Of a stretch of 64,000 nucleotides of DNA, positions 10,501 to 20,419 are shown piece by piece. The stretch is from Sambucus nigra (taxonomy: Eukaryota > Streptophyta > Magnoliopsida > Dipsacales > Adoxaceae), in the NCBI GenBank assembly GCA_949130495.1, contig OX422213.1:538641467-538705466 (forward strand), read 5' to 3'. A program made the position numbers and the translations under genes. How positions within the stretch are numbered: position 1 is the first letter of the stretch; every line of letters begins with the position of its first letter. Below the pieces are notes generated by a model that had not been told where the DNA came from, did no database searches, and worked only from the letters and a program-made list of their open reading frames with translations.

Positions 10501-11700
10501 TGTAAGGACATTATTTTATTATCTGGCTTACATGAGAGTATTTCGTATATTGTTACACCATCGAAGAATTGTTCAAGATCAGTCACGCGTCAAGACGGAT
10601 CCGAATATTAAAGTTCTTCAATATTCAAGCCTCCGCGAGATTAATTCTGGTAAGGTTGTGTTTAAGTACCTTAGCATTATACTTAGAGTGTTGGGATATT
10701 TTTTCTAAAATATTTTTTAAGTGTTGGAGCGGAATTTTTTGTCAAATGTTTTTTTCTAAGTGTCGAGGTTGACTTTTTTTCTGACAAAATAAAAAATATT
10801 TATTTTTTAATATCTCATTCGAGTAGGGGTGGCAATTCGGGTTAGTCGTGAAATTTTCGTGTCGCACTGATTTTGATTTGAGTATAAGTTTTGGGTACTC
10901 TTAAATCTATACAAGTTAATCATATCACGTTCGGGTAATTTTAGGTTATTACCTTAAATGGGTTATCATGTCAAAAATTACCATCCCTATGGGAATTAGT
11001 TCGAGCGACATCCTTATGTCACGCGAAGTCGTTTGAATGACACACTCATCATTCGAGCGACGCTGACATCTCGTTCGAGCGATATGACAGGTTAAATTTT
11101 TTATATGTAGCGTATTAAACAACTCCATTTTTCTCAAGAAGACCTGCGTTTTTATCACATACGAAAACTGCTTTGGCAGAATCAATGTTTCCTCACTTTT
11201 AGGTTTCAATCCTTTTTGTTTTCAATTCAAAAGATCCCAATAGTTTATGTGAATTATTTTGGAACCCAAGAACATATTTGTTGAAGTTTCTCTTATCGAG
11301 AATATCTCTACTGTTGATCTAGGTGCCACTTAAGGGAGGTAGTGGGCTGACTGACAGCGTGCCAGTAGGGAGTACTTGTGGGTGTTCCTGGGATGACTGA
11401 CTAGTGGTATGTGTGGAGTTGCTATGGAATTCCATTGTTGATTTAGGTTGCGGCCTATGTGGGTTTACTGAGGTTAATCCATTGTATATTTCATTATAAG
11501 TATTATAGTGAAATAAAAGGTTTTACCCGAAAGGTTTATTTCCTAAAATTTGCATGCCAGCAATTATTTTTGTTGGCTTGTTTTATCCCCATGTAATTGC
11601 ATGTTTTAGGGCTGAATAAAATTGGATTAAAATTAACACTGATTAAATAAGATTAACTTCAATATTTGCGAATTTGGTTTAAACCTAAGTGCATATTCCA
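10501..11700 (+). repeat. 3' LTR of the copia-like element
   Basis: Same family as 7024-8031, but about 190 bp longer, mainly because of the MITE-like insert at 10824-10989. It starts TGTAAGGACATT. Confidence 0.78.
10824..10989. mobile_element. 166-bp hAT-type MITE-like insertion in the LTR
   Basis: Present in this LTR and absent from its partner (7346 region). It begins TAGGGGTGGCAATT and ends AATTaCCATCCCTA, imperfect terminal inverted repeats of the kind seen in plant hAT MITEs. No clear 8-bp target duplication is visible. A 'ttcgag' occurs on both sides but is part of the LTR box repeats. Confidence 0.6.
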
Positions 11701-11930
11701 CGTCTTTCCTATCGGGTTTGGTGATAACTATCCTGGATCCATTACCCTTCGCACATATAGAATCATAAATAAATATCTTCCAAACATATGTCTCCTTCTT
11801 TAAATTACCTTCTACTAGGGATCCATTCGTGAACGTCTTCTTCAGTTGCTCTAAATCCTATACTATTTCCTCTCGTCTTGCAGAAACTTATGGCTTATCA
11901 TATGTTATCGTACAAAAATGGATCTACTAG
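11701..11930 (-). pseudogene. RNase H N-terminal part of element B
   Basis: Minus-strand translation gives 'WKIFIYDSICAKGNGSRIVI', matching the start of the extra RNase H domain of Tat elements (W-x-L-x-V-D-G-S-S-x-x-x-G-S-G-A-G). The catalytic first aspartate is replaced (VDGS has become IYDS). It runs to 11701, where the copia-like LTR ends, and the C-terminal end lies at 6803-7023. About 90 residues between them are not found, so some sequence was lost. Confidence 0.65.
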
Positions 11931-12359
11931 TGTAAACCATGACATCAAAGTTATATTCAATAGTAAAAAGTATATGATAGAGTAAAAGAGAGATAACTAG
12001 AGATAAGCATGGGATCTAGTGTGGTTCCATCGGTAAAATAATCCTACATCCATAATGGAGCCTGATTCTCACAGAATCTATATAATAAGTACATGATTGG
12101 ATCCCTATAGGCATGCATGAAGAAAAAAGGGGTTAAATATATAAACATACATGTGTTATGAAGTGGAGGTTGAGGCCTTGTTGTGTAATTTTCTATGAGG
12201 TTGCGGTCGTTTTGATCTAGGTTGTCGAAGAAGGTAACCAAAGTCAAGTCTCAGATGTATAGAGATATTGGAGACAATTGGGCAGAGACTTGGTGCCAAA
12301 CAATTCATTGCTTAATATGAGGTGGGAAACTTAATTTATAGGAATAACCAATAATAAAA
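11931..12359. other. LTR-like sequence of unknown family
   Basis: No coding sequence is visible. It has phrases common in plant gypsy LTRs read antisense ('gtggttccatcgg ... cctacatccat'), similar in style to the LTRs of B and E but not alignable to them by eye. It lies where protease and RT of element B should be, so it could be a solo LTR or the scar of a deletion. Confidence 0.3.
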
Positions 12360-13181
12360 CATTTTTTTATTTACCTCATGAGGGAGATTTTTCGCTTCCT
12401 CCAACAGATTCACCCCACTAATATGTGCACAAGCCTTAGCTTCATTAGGGTATGCCTTATTTTTTATCGGGCCTTCTTCGTCACTGGCATATCCTCTGGA
12501 AATGAAGTGACATCCGAATGAAATCATAACAACATTATCCACTGAATCCTTAAGCTTCTTAGGCCGGTCTGGTATAGTTCCATGATCTGAGTCCTAATCT
12601 CAACCTTATTTCTTGTCATCCTTACCCTTACAAGGAGACTTTGATCGTCACCTAGGATGCTGATCATCTTCGGGTTCAACTGCTCGGCTAAAATTTTCCA
12701 TATATTTTGTCATCTTACCTCTCTGGATCAGGACCTCAATCTCATTCTTTAAAGCCAAACAGTTATCACTGGTGTGGCCATGGCCCTTGCGAAATTTAGA
12801 TAACTTGTTTTTATCCTTCTATTTGGAGGCGTTTTCAACTTCTTAGGCCACGTAAGTTTTCACTCCCTCGTATCTTGTTGAGGATGTGATGTATGACCAC
12901 AGTGAGCGGTGTGTACTCATTAAACATCTTCGGCTTTTTAGACTCCTATTTTTAGATTCTTTATACTTGTCTTTCCCCTATGAAATTATATTAGCATCTT
13001 ACTTTATATGGATAGACTCCTTCGCAGTTACTGTCTCTTTGACATTCAATATCTTTCCCACATTGTCCAGGAGCTCGGCCATTATCTTTGTGATTCTTTC
13101 AATAAATCCCAATAAATATTTCCAGTTAGCAGATCGCTCATGATCACAGTGATCACTATTTCTCATCATAGTCAATTACTC
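12360..13181 (-). pseudogene. Gag C-terminal part of element B
   Basis: Minus-strand translation contains 'RKGHGHTSDNCLALKNEIEV' followed by 'LIQRGKMTKYMENF' (about 12690-12800). This is the Tat-lineage Gag motif H-x-x-x-G-H-x-T-x-x-C-x-x-L-K-x-E-I-E-x-L-I. Upstream of it is 'RITKIMAELLDNVGKILNVK'. Several stops and frameshifts are present. The N-terminal half of the same Gag is found 15.7 kb away (28898-29265), across the CACTA element. Confidence 0.75.
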
Positions 13182-13430
13182 CACTACACCCAAACAGTCA
13201 ATTAGTAACACTACTGTAGTGTTACTAAAATAATTACTAACACTAAAAAGTGTTAGAAAAAAGGTGTGGGGAAGAAAATTACTAACACTTTTTTATTGTT
13301 ACTAAATTTTGGGGTTACTAACATTATTTTACCGCTACTAAAGTGTTACTAAGTTTTGTGTAACTAACACTTTTTTTACTGTTATAACATTTCGCAACAC
13401 ATTTCTAACACAATTTTGTAACACAGAATA
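13182..13430. repeat. Left terminus and subterminal repeats of the CACTA element
   Basis: After CACTACACCC come at least eight copies, in both orientations, of an AGTAACACT / AGTGTTACT core. In this family such repeats are the binding sites of the TnpA-type protein. Confidence 0.88.
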
Positions 13431-14069
13431 TAAAAAGTGTTATTAATATCCAAAAATGTTGCAATATTAAAAAATACTAACACAATAACAACAAAATAAC
13501 TGTCGATCCGATTTAATATTAATACAAATAAGTTAAATTTAAAAAAAAAATGAACAAGATTTTCTTTATATATAGAAATATCCACATGTTTAAGTTATAA
13601 AAAATAGTGCAATAATACAAATAGTCTGCAACAACAACACTAATACAATAACCTCAATGAAAATTAATTGCCCAAATTTCATTAATATAAAATTCATCTC
13701 AATATATATGAAATTGATCTCAATACATGAGACAATTTGGGAAATCTAAGAATTGTTCCTCTCAACACATAAGCCAATTTGGGAAATCTAAGAATTATCA
13801 TCAAGAAGATAAGTTAGAATCAAGTACACATGTGGGTTATAGATAATTTGAAAAATTAACTTGAACTACTCAAGTCGATGCCTTGTTCCGTGGTCTTCGG
13901 TCGCTGCTTAGAGGTATAGGACCAAGAGCTGAGTAAAACAGTTGGATATAAGACCAAGAACTGAGTAAAACATCTAGATATAATTATCAAAGTTCGAAGA
14001 ATATATCCAAAACTTAAAGGAAAATGATGATGAGTAGATTTCCACCTCCTGTTTATTTCCTTGGACAAG
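13431..14069. other. Non-coding 3' part of the CACTA element
   Basis: AT-rich. It contains a short duplicated block around 13905-13985 (two copies of 'gagtaaaaca' with 'tataagaccaag'-like context). No recognisable gene. The right part may be further captured sequence next to the ARF fragment. Confidence 0.4.
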
Positions 14070-14452
14070 CGCAAAGCACCATGCTTCCTACACTCATTTT
14101 CTTCACGTCTTGGCTTGAGTAAATAAATATCATTCTCACCATATCAAAAAATTACCTATAAAACAATGTCAAAATGGTAACCTTAATGAGAAGTTATGTA
14201 GAGAAGTTTAGAGGTCAGCGACAATCATAACAATTGTGGAAATGCATACTACTTATGCCCATGGATCATCCCCGAGCATTATATCCCTCTCATCATCTAT
14301 AAAGACAATTTTCCATTTATTTTGAGGACAAAGCTTTCCATTAATTTCAAACATGTCCTTCAGTTCAATCATAAGCTCGGCATGCCCCTTTAACGCAGTC
14401 AAGTCCAGTGCACGACCCACTCCAATCCCCTTCATTTAAACCTACACAGGGT
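14070..14452 (-). pseudogene. Captured auxin response factor fragment (PB1 C-terminal domain, two exons and an intron)
   Basis: On the minus strand, 14437-14255 reads 'GIGVGRALDLTALKG', then 'LMIELKDMFEINGKLCPQNK', then 'WKIVF.DDE' and 'GDDPW'. This is the ARF-type PB1 (Aux/IAA domain III/IV) core with its conserved acidic DDE and GDDPW motifs. After a ~95-bp intron-like gap ending in 'ttttatag', the next exon reads 'MVRMIFIYSSQDVKKMS', the normal continuation in ARFs. Stops stand where K and Q codons of the 'KVQM' motif would be, and one residue before GDDPW is missing. Presence of an intron means genomic DNA, not mRNA, was captured. It lies in the CACTA element next to the TnpA-like gene and is not functional. 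Confidence 0.88.
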
Positions 14453-16130
14453 TTCACACACCAAACACAATGAATTCTATTTAAAATTATATATATATTG
14501 GTTTTGGCATCAATGGTTATGAACAAAGTGCCCTTTGTGATGTCTAGGCGCCTGTATGCTTTAACCTCAATGTTGTTCTGCCATGCCTGGTAGGGGAGAA
14601 CTTGGGGAGTAGTGCATTGTACGGGCTTTTAAATTGAGTGAGCAAATGGGTTATTCAAATTAGTGATTCTAATAATTTGAAAGAGACAAGACAGTTTGTA
14701 ATATATATGTAGTATGTATCTTATAAGGAACTATAACAACTCATGTTACAATTTCAGAGAACTGTTGTAGTTGTAGTTTGTGACACTGATTCAGTCAATT
14801 TTTAATTTATAGAATCAATGATCTCTTTCTTCAATGCATCCGCACTATTATTTAACTTCTTTCTTTGTTTGAGTTTCGCCTTTGCCATCCCTAAATGCAT
14901 CAACTGCCTTTTTGAAACGAGAGGGAAAACTGCATGAACTCTACCTTTTTCTCCTCTCCAAAAACTTCTGTCACCTCATCATTATCTAACCATTGGCTCT
15001 TGCTACTACCCTCTCCACTCTCACTTTTCCTTTTTTCAACCACATCCTTGAGTTTATCCTATCACAACATAGTTATAGATCTAAATAAGAAAAACTCATT
15101 AATAAAAACAGCGAAATATACATTAAAAAAACTTTTACTTCTCATGTAAATATTCACACAGTGAATCTTAGCACTTTCTAAGACAATCAAATGTTTGTCC
15201 TCGTGTACTGCAAACCATACATCTACTCGCTTTACTTCTTATTCTGGATTTGCTTCAACCCATAATTTAATTGACACATGTTAGCAATTTAAATACCCCA
15301 TGTGTAGAACAATATTGGTGATAAGAATTTATAGTTCTTATGATACATACCATTTCATATTCCACCGCAGCATAGGTGCGTAGCCCAAGTGTATGGTCAT
15401 GTTTTAATTTGGTCCGACTCTTGGCATTTTTATTGTTTTTTGTCTTTTTTGTTGCTTTACTTTCATTTTCATAAAAGGATCTCCATATATCAGGGTCAAC
15501 ACCTTCCGGTATAATTCCAATGGTAGATAAAAAACATCTCATATTATTTTTGTGCGTCCTAAATTTTTATGGGAACCTCTTCTCCATCATTATGCGAGCC
15601 ACCTCTGATTCGACATCGAGCTCATATTGTACCGGTAATTAACATTAATAAATATAAAATAATGAATATCATATAACCAACAGCTAAGTCGTTGATACGA
15701 CGCAAATATTGCGTATATCACCCGTTAACCTACGCCTTATTATCCCCCTTGGGTATCTTAATCCCTATACTTATGCTCGTTAACCAGACAACCTCGGATT
15801 TCTATTTAACATGTTTTTCAGGGGTTAATTGAGCCTTTGTAGGTATTTGGATGCTTAGTATGAAGTTCGGATGCATTCCGGTGAAGTTCCGTACACAATC
15901 GCACGCGCAAGGACATTTTAGTCTTTTCACAGCTTGGGTGTCTGGCTCGACATCTCACGAAAGTTGTAGCCCTCCTCGGTAGCTTCGCGTGGCCATGAAC
16001 GTTTCATGATTCTGATTCATAACGAAGAAGTTACGGCGATTCCAGCGGAGGAAATACAAGGAAGCAAAAGAGGAGAAGGGAGACGAAGAAAAGAGGAATG
16101 CGGTAGGCTGTTGCATTCTGCCCTGCTTGA

Positions 16131-16230
16131 TCGATCGATCGATGCTTATGGTCGATCGATCGACCATTCTAATTTGCCGAAGTTTTGCCTAGGTCGATCG
16201 ATCGACCAAATGGGTCGATCGATCGATGCT
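16131..16230. repeat. Cluster of four TCGATCGATCGA palindromes in U3
   Basis: Four copies of the palindromic core within about 100 bp, ending about 60 bp before the TATA box. All four are kept in the 3' LTR (20856-20955) despite flanking substitutions. The position suggests a transcriptional enhancer, but no factor can be named. Confidence 0.85.
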
Positions 16231-16289
16231 ATGTTTTCTGCAGATATTTTCCTTTCTTTTCTTTCCTCTTTATTTTTATTCCAACTTAC

Positions 16290-16297
16290 TATATAAG
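16290..16297 (+). promoter_or_regulatory. TATA box of the Athila-like LTR
   Basis: TATATAAG, conserved in the 3' LTR at 21017-21024. Transcription would start about 30 bp downstream, giving an R-U5 of about 870 bp. Confidence 0.65.
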
Positions 16298-17202
16298 CCA
16301 ATTTTGTTGTAATATGAAGAGATATCAGTTTAGGAACGTTTTTAGGTTAGAATAGTTAGGGTTTTGAGGGTTTTGGATGGTTCTTCTTCATTTCTCTTTA
16401 GATTGACAATCTAATTGGTTTGTATGTTGACTATTCATCTCCTCTACCATTAATATAGCTTGTTTTCCATTAATTCTTGCTTTGTAGATAATTTTCATGC
16501 TTTGTTAATTAGGTTTACATGCTTTATTTCTTTCTTTCTTAGTTTAATTAGTTTAATTTAGTTTAATCCATGCTTAGCCCCTAGATAAATAGGGTCGAGA
16601 TTGCATTTCTTCCATTTACGGTTTTGGACCTCGAAAGTTAGGGTTTCGTGTAAAATTGCATTTAATTGAAACCTCGCGTATTAAAGTCGGATTATTATGC
16701 GTTTAACTTTCTTTGTCACGCAATGTTAGTGTTTATTGCGATTATCCGAATTTAATCCGCGCGTGACCATTTTTGATTAAATGTTTAATCTCGCAACTTT
16801 GGCTTAATTTCCTTATTGCGTGATGTTTATGCTTAATTGAAAATGATCGATTAAATTGCTTTTGAGCCTTAATTCTAATTAGTAGTTGTTTAGCCCGTGA
16901 ATGCGTGTATGCGATCCCGATCCTCGCTTTACTTTAATTTAGAGTTAACTTCTCTTTTCTTTTGTCACCATTTCCACCCCATCACCTTTTCTTATTTCTT
17001 TTACACTTTTGTTACTGAAGTAATTAAACAATTAAAATATAAAATTCAATCACTCCCTGTGGATTTCTTACGATACCCGACTTACCGCTGTGCTTGCTTG
17101 TCAAGTGTAGTATTAGCTTAGGTTTTATTTTTTGCATCGCGGCGGCGAAACACACAACGATTGTGTCCTCACACGAACACACTTTTACCGCTCGATCAAA
17201 AC

Positions 17203-17219
17203 GGCGCCGTTGTCGGGGA
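17203..17219 (+). promoter_or_regulatory. Primer-binding site, tRNA-Asp type
   Basis: GGCGCCGTTGTCGGGGA, 4 bp after the LTR end. It matches the usual Athila/Tat PBS except for the first base. Confidence 0.88.
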
Positions 17220-17330
17220 GTGTGTTTTAGATAGTAATTGTTTTATTATTTCGTAGTATTTTTCCTTTTGTATTTGTATTCTTTGTTTTAACCTTTTTTG
17301 CAGGATAGCATATTTGAGCGCTAAGAAACT

Positions 17331-18299
17331 TTGATTCGTGGTTGCTCACTTTCTTGCTCGGATTCTCCATCTACAAACAACGACGTAATCATGTCCTACT
17401 ATTATAGTTATAGCGGTCATTCTAATGATTCTTACTTTGGGGATAGTTTTCAAGTTTTCCATTTTCAAGATTTTCTTGAAAATGAAAGACTTGAAAACAT
17501 TTATCGGAATGAAAATCGTTATTGGGAGATTGAGTTCGATTCATTATTCGAATCCAATGACACTTCTTATTTCATTACTTTTGAAGACGAGTTTCAACCA
17601 AATGAGGAGTCCGAGGCTCTTGAGCTGAGGAAGCCTACTTTGGAACAGACTTTGCTTCTTTACTCCCAAGGTTTGGAAAGCTTAAATGATGCTGGAATGA
17701 GACTTGGTGCACTTTGCGATGAGATGAATTCTTATTCACAAAACAACGAGGAGGTGGAAACTTGTGTTTCACCTCAATTTTTTAAAGAATTTCTCATCGA
17801 GTGTGAATCTTTCTCCTGCGAAATTCAATCTCCTTCCGACGATGAGTCGATTGAGATTGAATTTGTTTCATCACCATATTCATTTTTCATGATCGAACCA
17901 TTAGAATTACCGGTTGATTCCTATGAGTCGGTAGAAACATTTAAAACTTCTACACTTTTTGCCGATGATGACTCTTTACCGGACTTGTTTTCGATGGATG
18001 TTATCCTCATGTATGCACCATCTCCCATTCCATTTGAAAAACCTTTGGGAGATGAATCGATTTTTCTTGGTCCTCTAGTGTTCCTTTCCCTCTTATTATC
18101 CAAATCCCCCATCGTCCGCCCAAAATTTCAAATTGCTGATGGTTCACTTTTTTCACCACCCACATGCCTTCCGTTATTCAAACGGGATTCATATCTTTCG
18201 GTAGGCATGTTCGCTTTGGAGGGTCCACCGTTGTTCTTTCAAAGTCAAATCCATTTTTGGGTGGACCCTCAACTATTTAGACTTCTAGTGTATAGTTAG
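17331..18299 (+). CDS. 322-codon acidic ORF of unknown function in the Athila-like element
   Basis: This uninterrupted ORF is the only long one in the element and sits where gag normally starts, 112 bp after the PBS. The first probable start is at 17331, and a second ATG at 17391 (MSYYYSYSGHSNDS) is an alternative. The product is rich in Asp, Glu, Ser and Phe. It has a Tyr/Ser-rich start, an acidic middle (EEVETCVSPQFFKEFLIECE, near residue 140), and a hydrophobic stretch late on (near 247-260, LGPLVFLSLLLSK), too short and isolated to call a membrane span. I see no zinc knuckle, protease, RT or RNase H motif. It is not a Gag I recognise. An intact frame in a young, mobile, otherwise non-coding element suggests it may matter for the element, but this is inference. 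Function unknown. Confidence 0.6.
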   Translation: MIRGCSLSCSDSPSTNNDVIMSYYYSYSGHSNDSYFGDSFQVFHFQDFLENERLENIYRNENRYWEIEFDSLFESNDTSYFITFEDEFQPNEESEALELRKPTLEQTLLLYSQGLESLNDAGMRLGALCDEMNSYSQNNEEVETCVSPQFFKEFLIECESFSCEIQSPSDDESIEIEFVSSPYSFFMIEPLELPVDSYESVETFKTSTLFADDDSLPDLFSMDVILMYAPSPIPFEKPLGDESIFLGPLVFLSLLLSKSPIVRPKFQIADGSLFSPPTCLPLFKRDSYLSVGMFALEGPPLFFQSQIHFWVDPQLFRLLVYS

Positions 18300-20406
18300 T
18301 GTGAAGCCTAAATAGTAGGTTGTAAATAGTTAGCTTTTTAATTTTCTTTCTTTCCAATTTTTCTTTCCTTTTAATTTAGTCTAGTGTAATTAGTTAAATT
18401 TTTGTTATTTTTTTTTGCTATGCTCGGTACTAACTTGTTTTGTAGATTCCTTTGGACTCGCGCTTATGGAGATCGCTCCAATTTTGGGTAATATCGTTAT
18501 TTCCTCTCTTTGTGTTGTGTTCTTAATGCGCATTGAGGACAATGCAACATTTAAGTTAGGGGGTGTAGGATATTCTATCCATTTCATGTGTAGTCCATGG
18601 ATTTGCTCACATTTAGTTACTAAGTATGCCTTTTTGTGAAAAATTTAAAAATTTTCAAAAATATTTTCTTTCTTTTTTCTTCTTTGTTGGGCATTTTGCC
18701 TTGTTTTCGATGATAAATTTCAATAATTGCCCGATCCAATAGACAACTCAATGATGCATGTTCTCAATTTTAGAAGTTATTAGACTTTAGTCCTCAAATC
18801 ATTGATTTTGCGAATAACTTCATGAATTAAACTTTATCCAATGAGCATATGCACTTTCCTTGTTCTATTGATTTGGTTTAAGATTTTTATAACTCGAGAA
18901 TATTTTGTTGCATTGTATATACTTACACCGAGTAAGCTTTGTACCTTTCGTCGTTTGTGAGTGTTATACACTATTCTTTTCTCATTGAAAACATTGAATT
19001 TATTGGTAATCTCACTATTCTTTCATTTGACCGTTCATTAATTGAGTTCATACTTAAAATGTGTTACTTGAGCATGATTTTCATATATTGTTTTGACTCG
19101 AGAATTGTATAAACTTTCGGAAATGATCATAGGCCCTCTTTGTTATATCACCCACATTAGCCTTGACCTCACCTTATATGTTTCCCTAGTCAACCCCTTT
19201 GAGCCAAAATACTAGCCTTTCGTTTCATTACCCAAAATCCCATAACCAACTCTAAATTGGAGTGTTAAGCCATACATACACCTTACATACCTTTGTTTGG
19301 AATGTTACTTGGGATTGAATGTTGTTATTGTAGTGTGGTTGCAATTTAAGCATATGAGAGTTTGATAAGCAAAGAAAAGAAAGTAGTGAAAAAAATGAAG
19401 AAAAAGAGAAAGCAAAAAGCAAAAAGAAAACAAAAGAAAACATGAGAAAAAGAAGAAAAGAAAGAGAAAGAGAAAGTTGTAAATGTTGTATATAGTTCAA
19501 TAAGCTTTGATTACTCTCCCCGGTGATATATCTAATGCTTGTTTTGGAACTTGTTTTCCAATTTTTGATATTGCCCGCATCCTTCCCATTATTCCAAGTT
19601 TTCATCCCGAACACTTTGAATCCATACATACATTCCTTCGTTTCATACCCTAGCCAAACCTACATTACAACCCTATTGCAAGTCCTATGTGATCTTAGGT
19701 TGATGTAATTCAAAAGTTTAAATAGTTTTGATAATCTGTGAAAATGTATTTCGCCTCTTTTAGTGTGCGGTATCCTTTCATTGAGATTACAAGTTTTTCA
19801 TTTCCTATATAGAGTTCCTCATCTGTGACATGTGCGCGGCCTAGTTTCCATTTACATTTACTCTTTATGCCCGCATGTCCCGTGTATTACCTCCCTTTTC
19901 ATAGTGAATTCATTTGTTGAGCTTAATGCCCGTGAGGATTGAATGTATGCTTGCTTTGATTAGTGTCCGGTTTATATAAGTTTTTCGCCAAATCACACTA
20001 TGGATGTGCTCTCCCCCCTCCCACTTTTAAATTTCAATTCTATGAGGTGCATTCAACCAGTTAATAACAACAGACTTTAGCTTGAATTCGTTCAATATGC
20101 TAATAACATGTTTGAAATCTTTTTCGTTGTTGTTGAGTTTGTCGTATGTTGGGTTGGGCATATTTTGAGGAAACCATATGATGTTTGTGGGTTTCATCCC
20201 TGAAAACCCTCACGAGACGACACTCGTCCACTAGGGTAACCTAGGGGTTTAACGGCTTATTGCATATGCTAAATGCAATCGTGCGCCCACGAAAGTTGCC
20301 TTATCTTTTTATTACTTTATCATCCCATTTTGTACTTGCATCCGGCTTTTGGTTTTCTTGTAGTTCTTGTTGTTTCCAATTTCATTGCTAGGGACTAGCA
20401 ATGTGT
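18300..20406 (+). other. 3' non-coding region of the Athila-like element
   Basis: Mostly non-coding. It contains an internal copy of the PPT 'aagttagggggtgt' at 18553-18566, preceded by 'cattgaggacaatg', and a purine-rich A/G tract at about 19370-19480. Short open stretches on both strands look accidental. Confidence 0.6.
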
Positions 20407-20419
20407 AAGTTAGGGGGTG
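20407..20419 (+). promoter_or_regulatory. Polypurine tract before the 3' LTR
   Basis: 'aagttagggggtg' immediately before the LTR start TGATACG. An identical core lies 1.85 kb upstream (18553). Confidence 0.8.

Larger units (their letters stand above)
7024..11700 (+). mobile_element. Copia-like (SIRE/Maximus-type) non-autonomous LTR element
   Basis: Direct LTRs 7024-8031 and 10501-11700 both open with TGTAA(T/G)GACATT and share most of their length. A PBS (8037-8048) and gag-like ORFs follow the left LTR. A purine tract 'aaagggggagaatg' near 10157, typical of SIRE-type 3' leaders, lies about 340 bp before the right LTR. No protease, integrase or RT is found, so it depends on other elements. 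Flanking 5-mers (CCTTG and CGTCT) do not match, so a boundary is decayed or a deletion has occurred. The host DNA on both sides is RNase H of element B. Confidence 0.75.
15693..17198 (+). repeat. 5' LTR of the Athila-like element
   Basis: 1506 bp, TGATACGACG...CTCGATCA. It contains the TCGATCGATCGA cluster (16131-16230) and a TATA box (16290-16297). Everything before the TATA box would be U3. Confidence 0.94.

Noticed and set aside
15955..16296. Plus and minus open frames with repeated 'DRSI' residues
   Set aside because: The repetition is the TCGATCGATCGA DNA palindrome read as protein. It is in U3 of an LTR and is broken in the second LTR.
19252..19629. Minus-strand open frame of 125 codons with a Ser/Leu/Phe-rich stretch
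   Set aside because: It arises from a purine-rich low-complexity tract in the 3' region of the Athila-like element. It has no recognisable domain.
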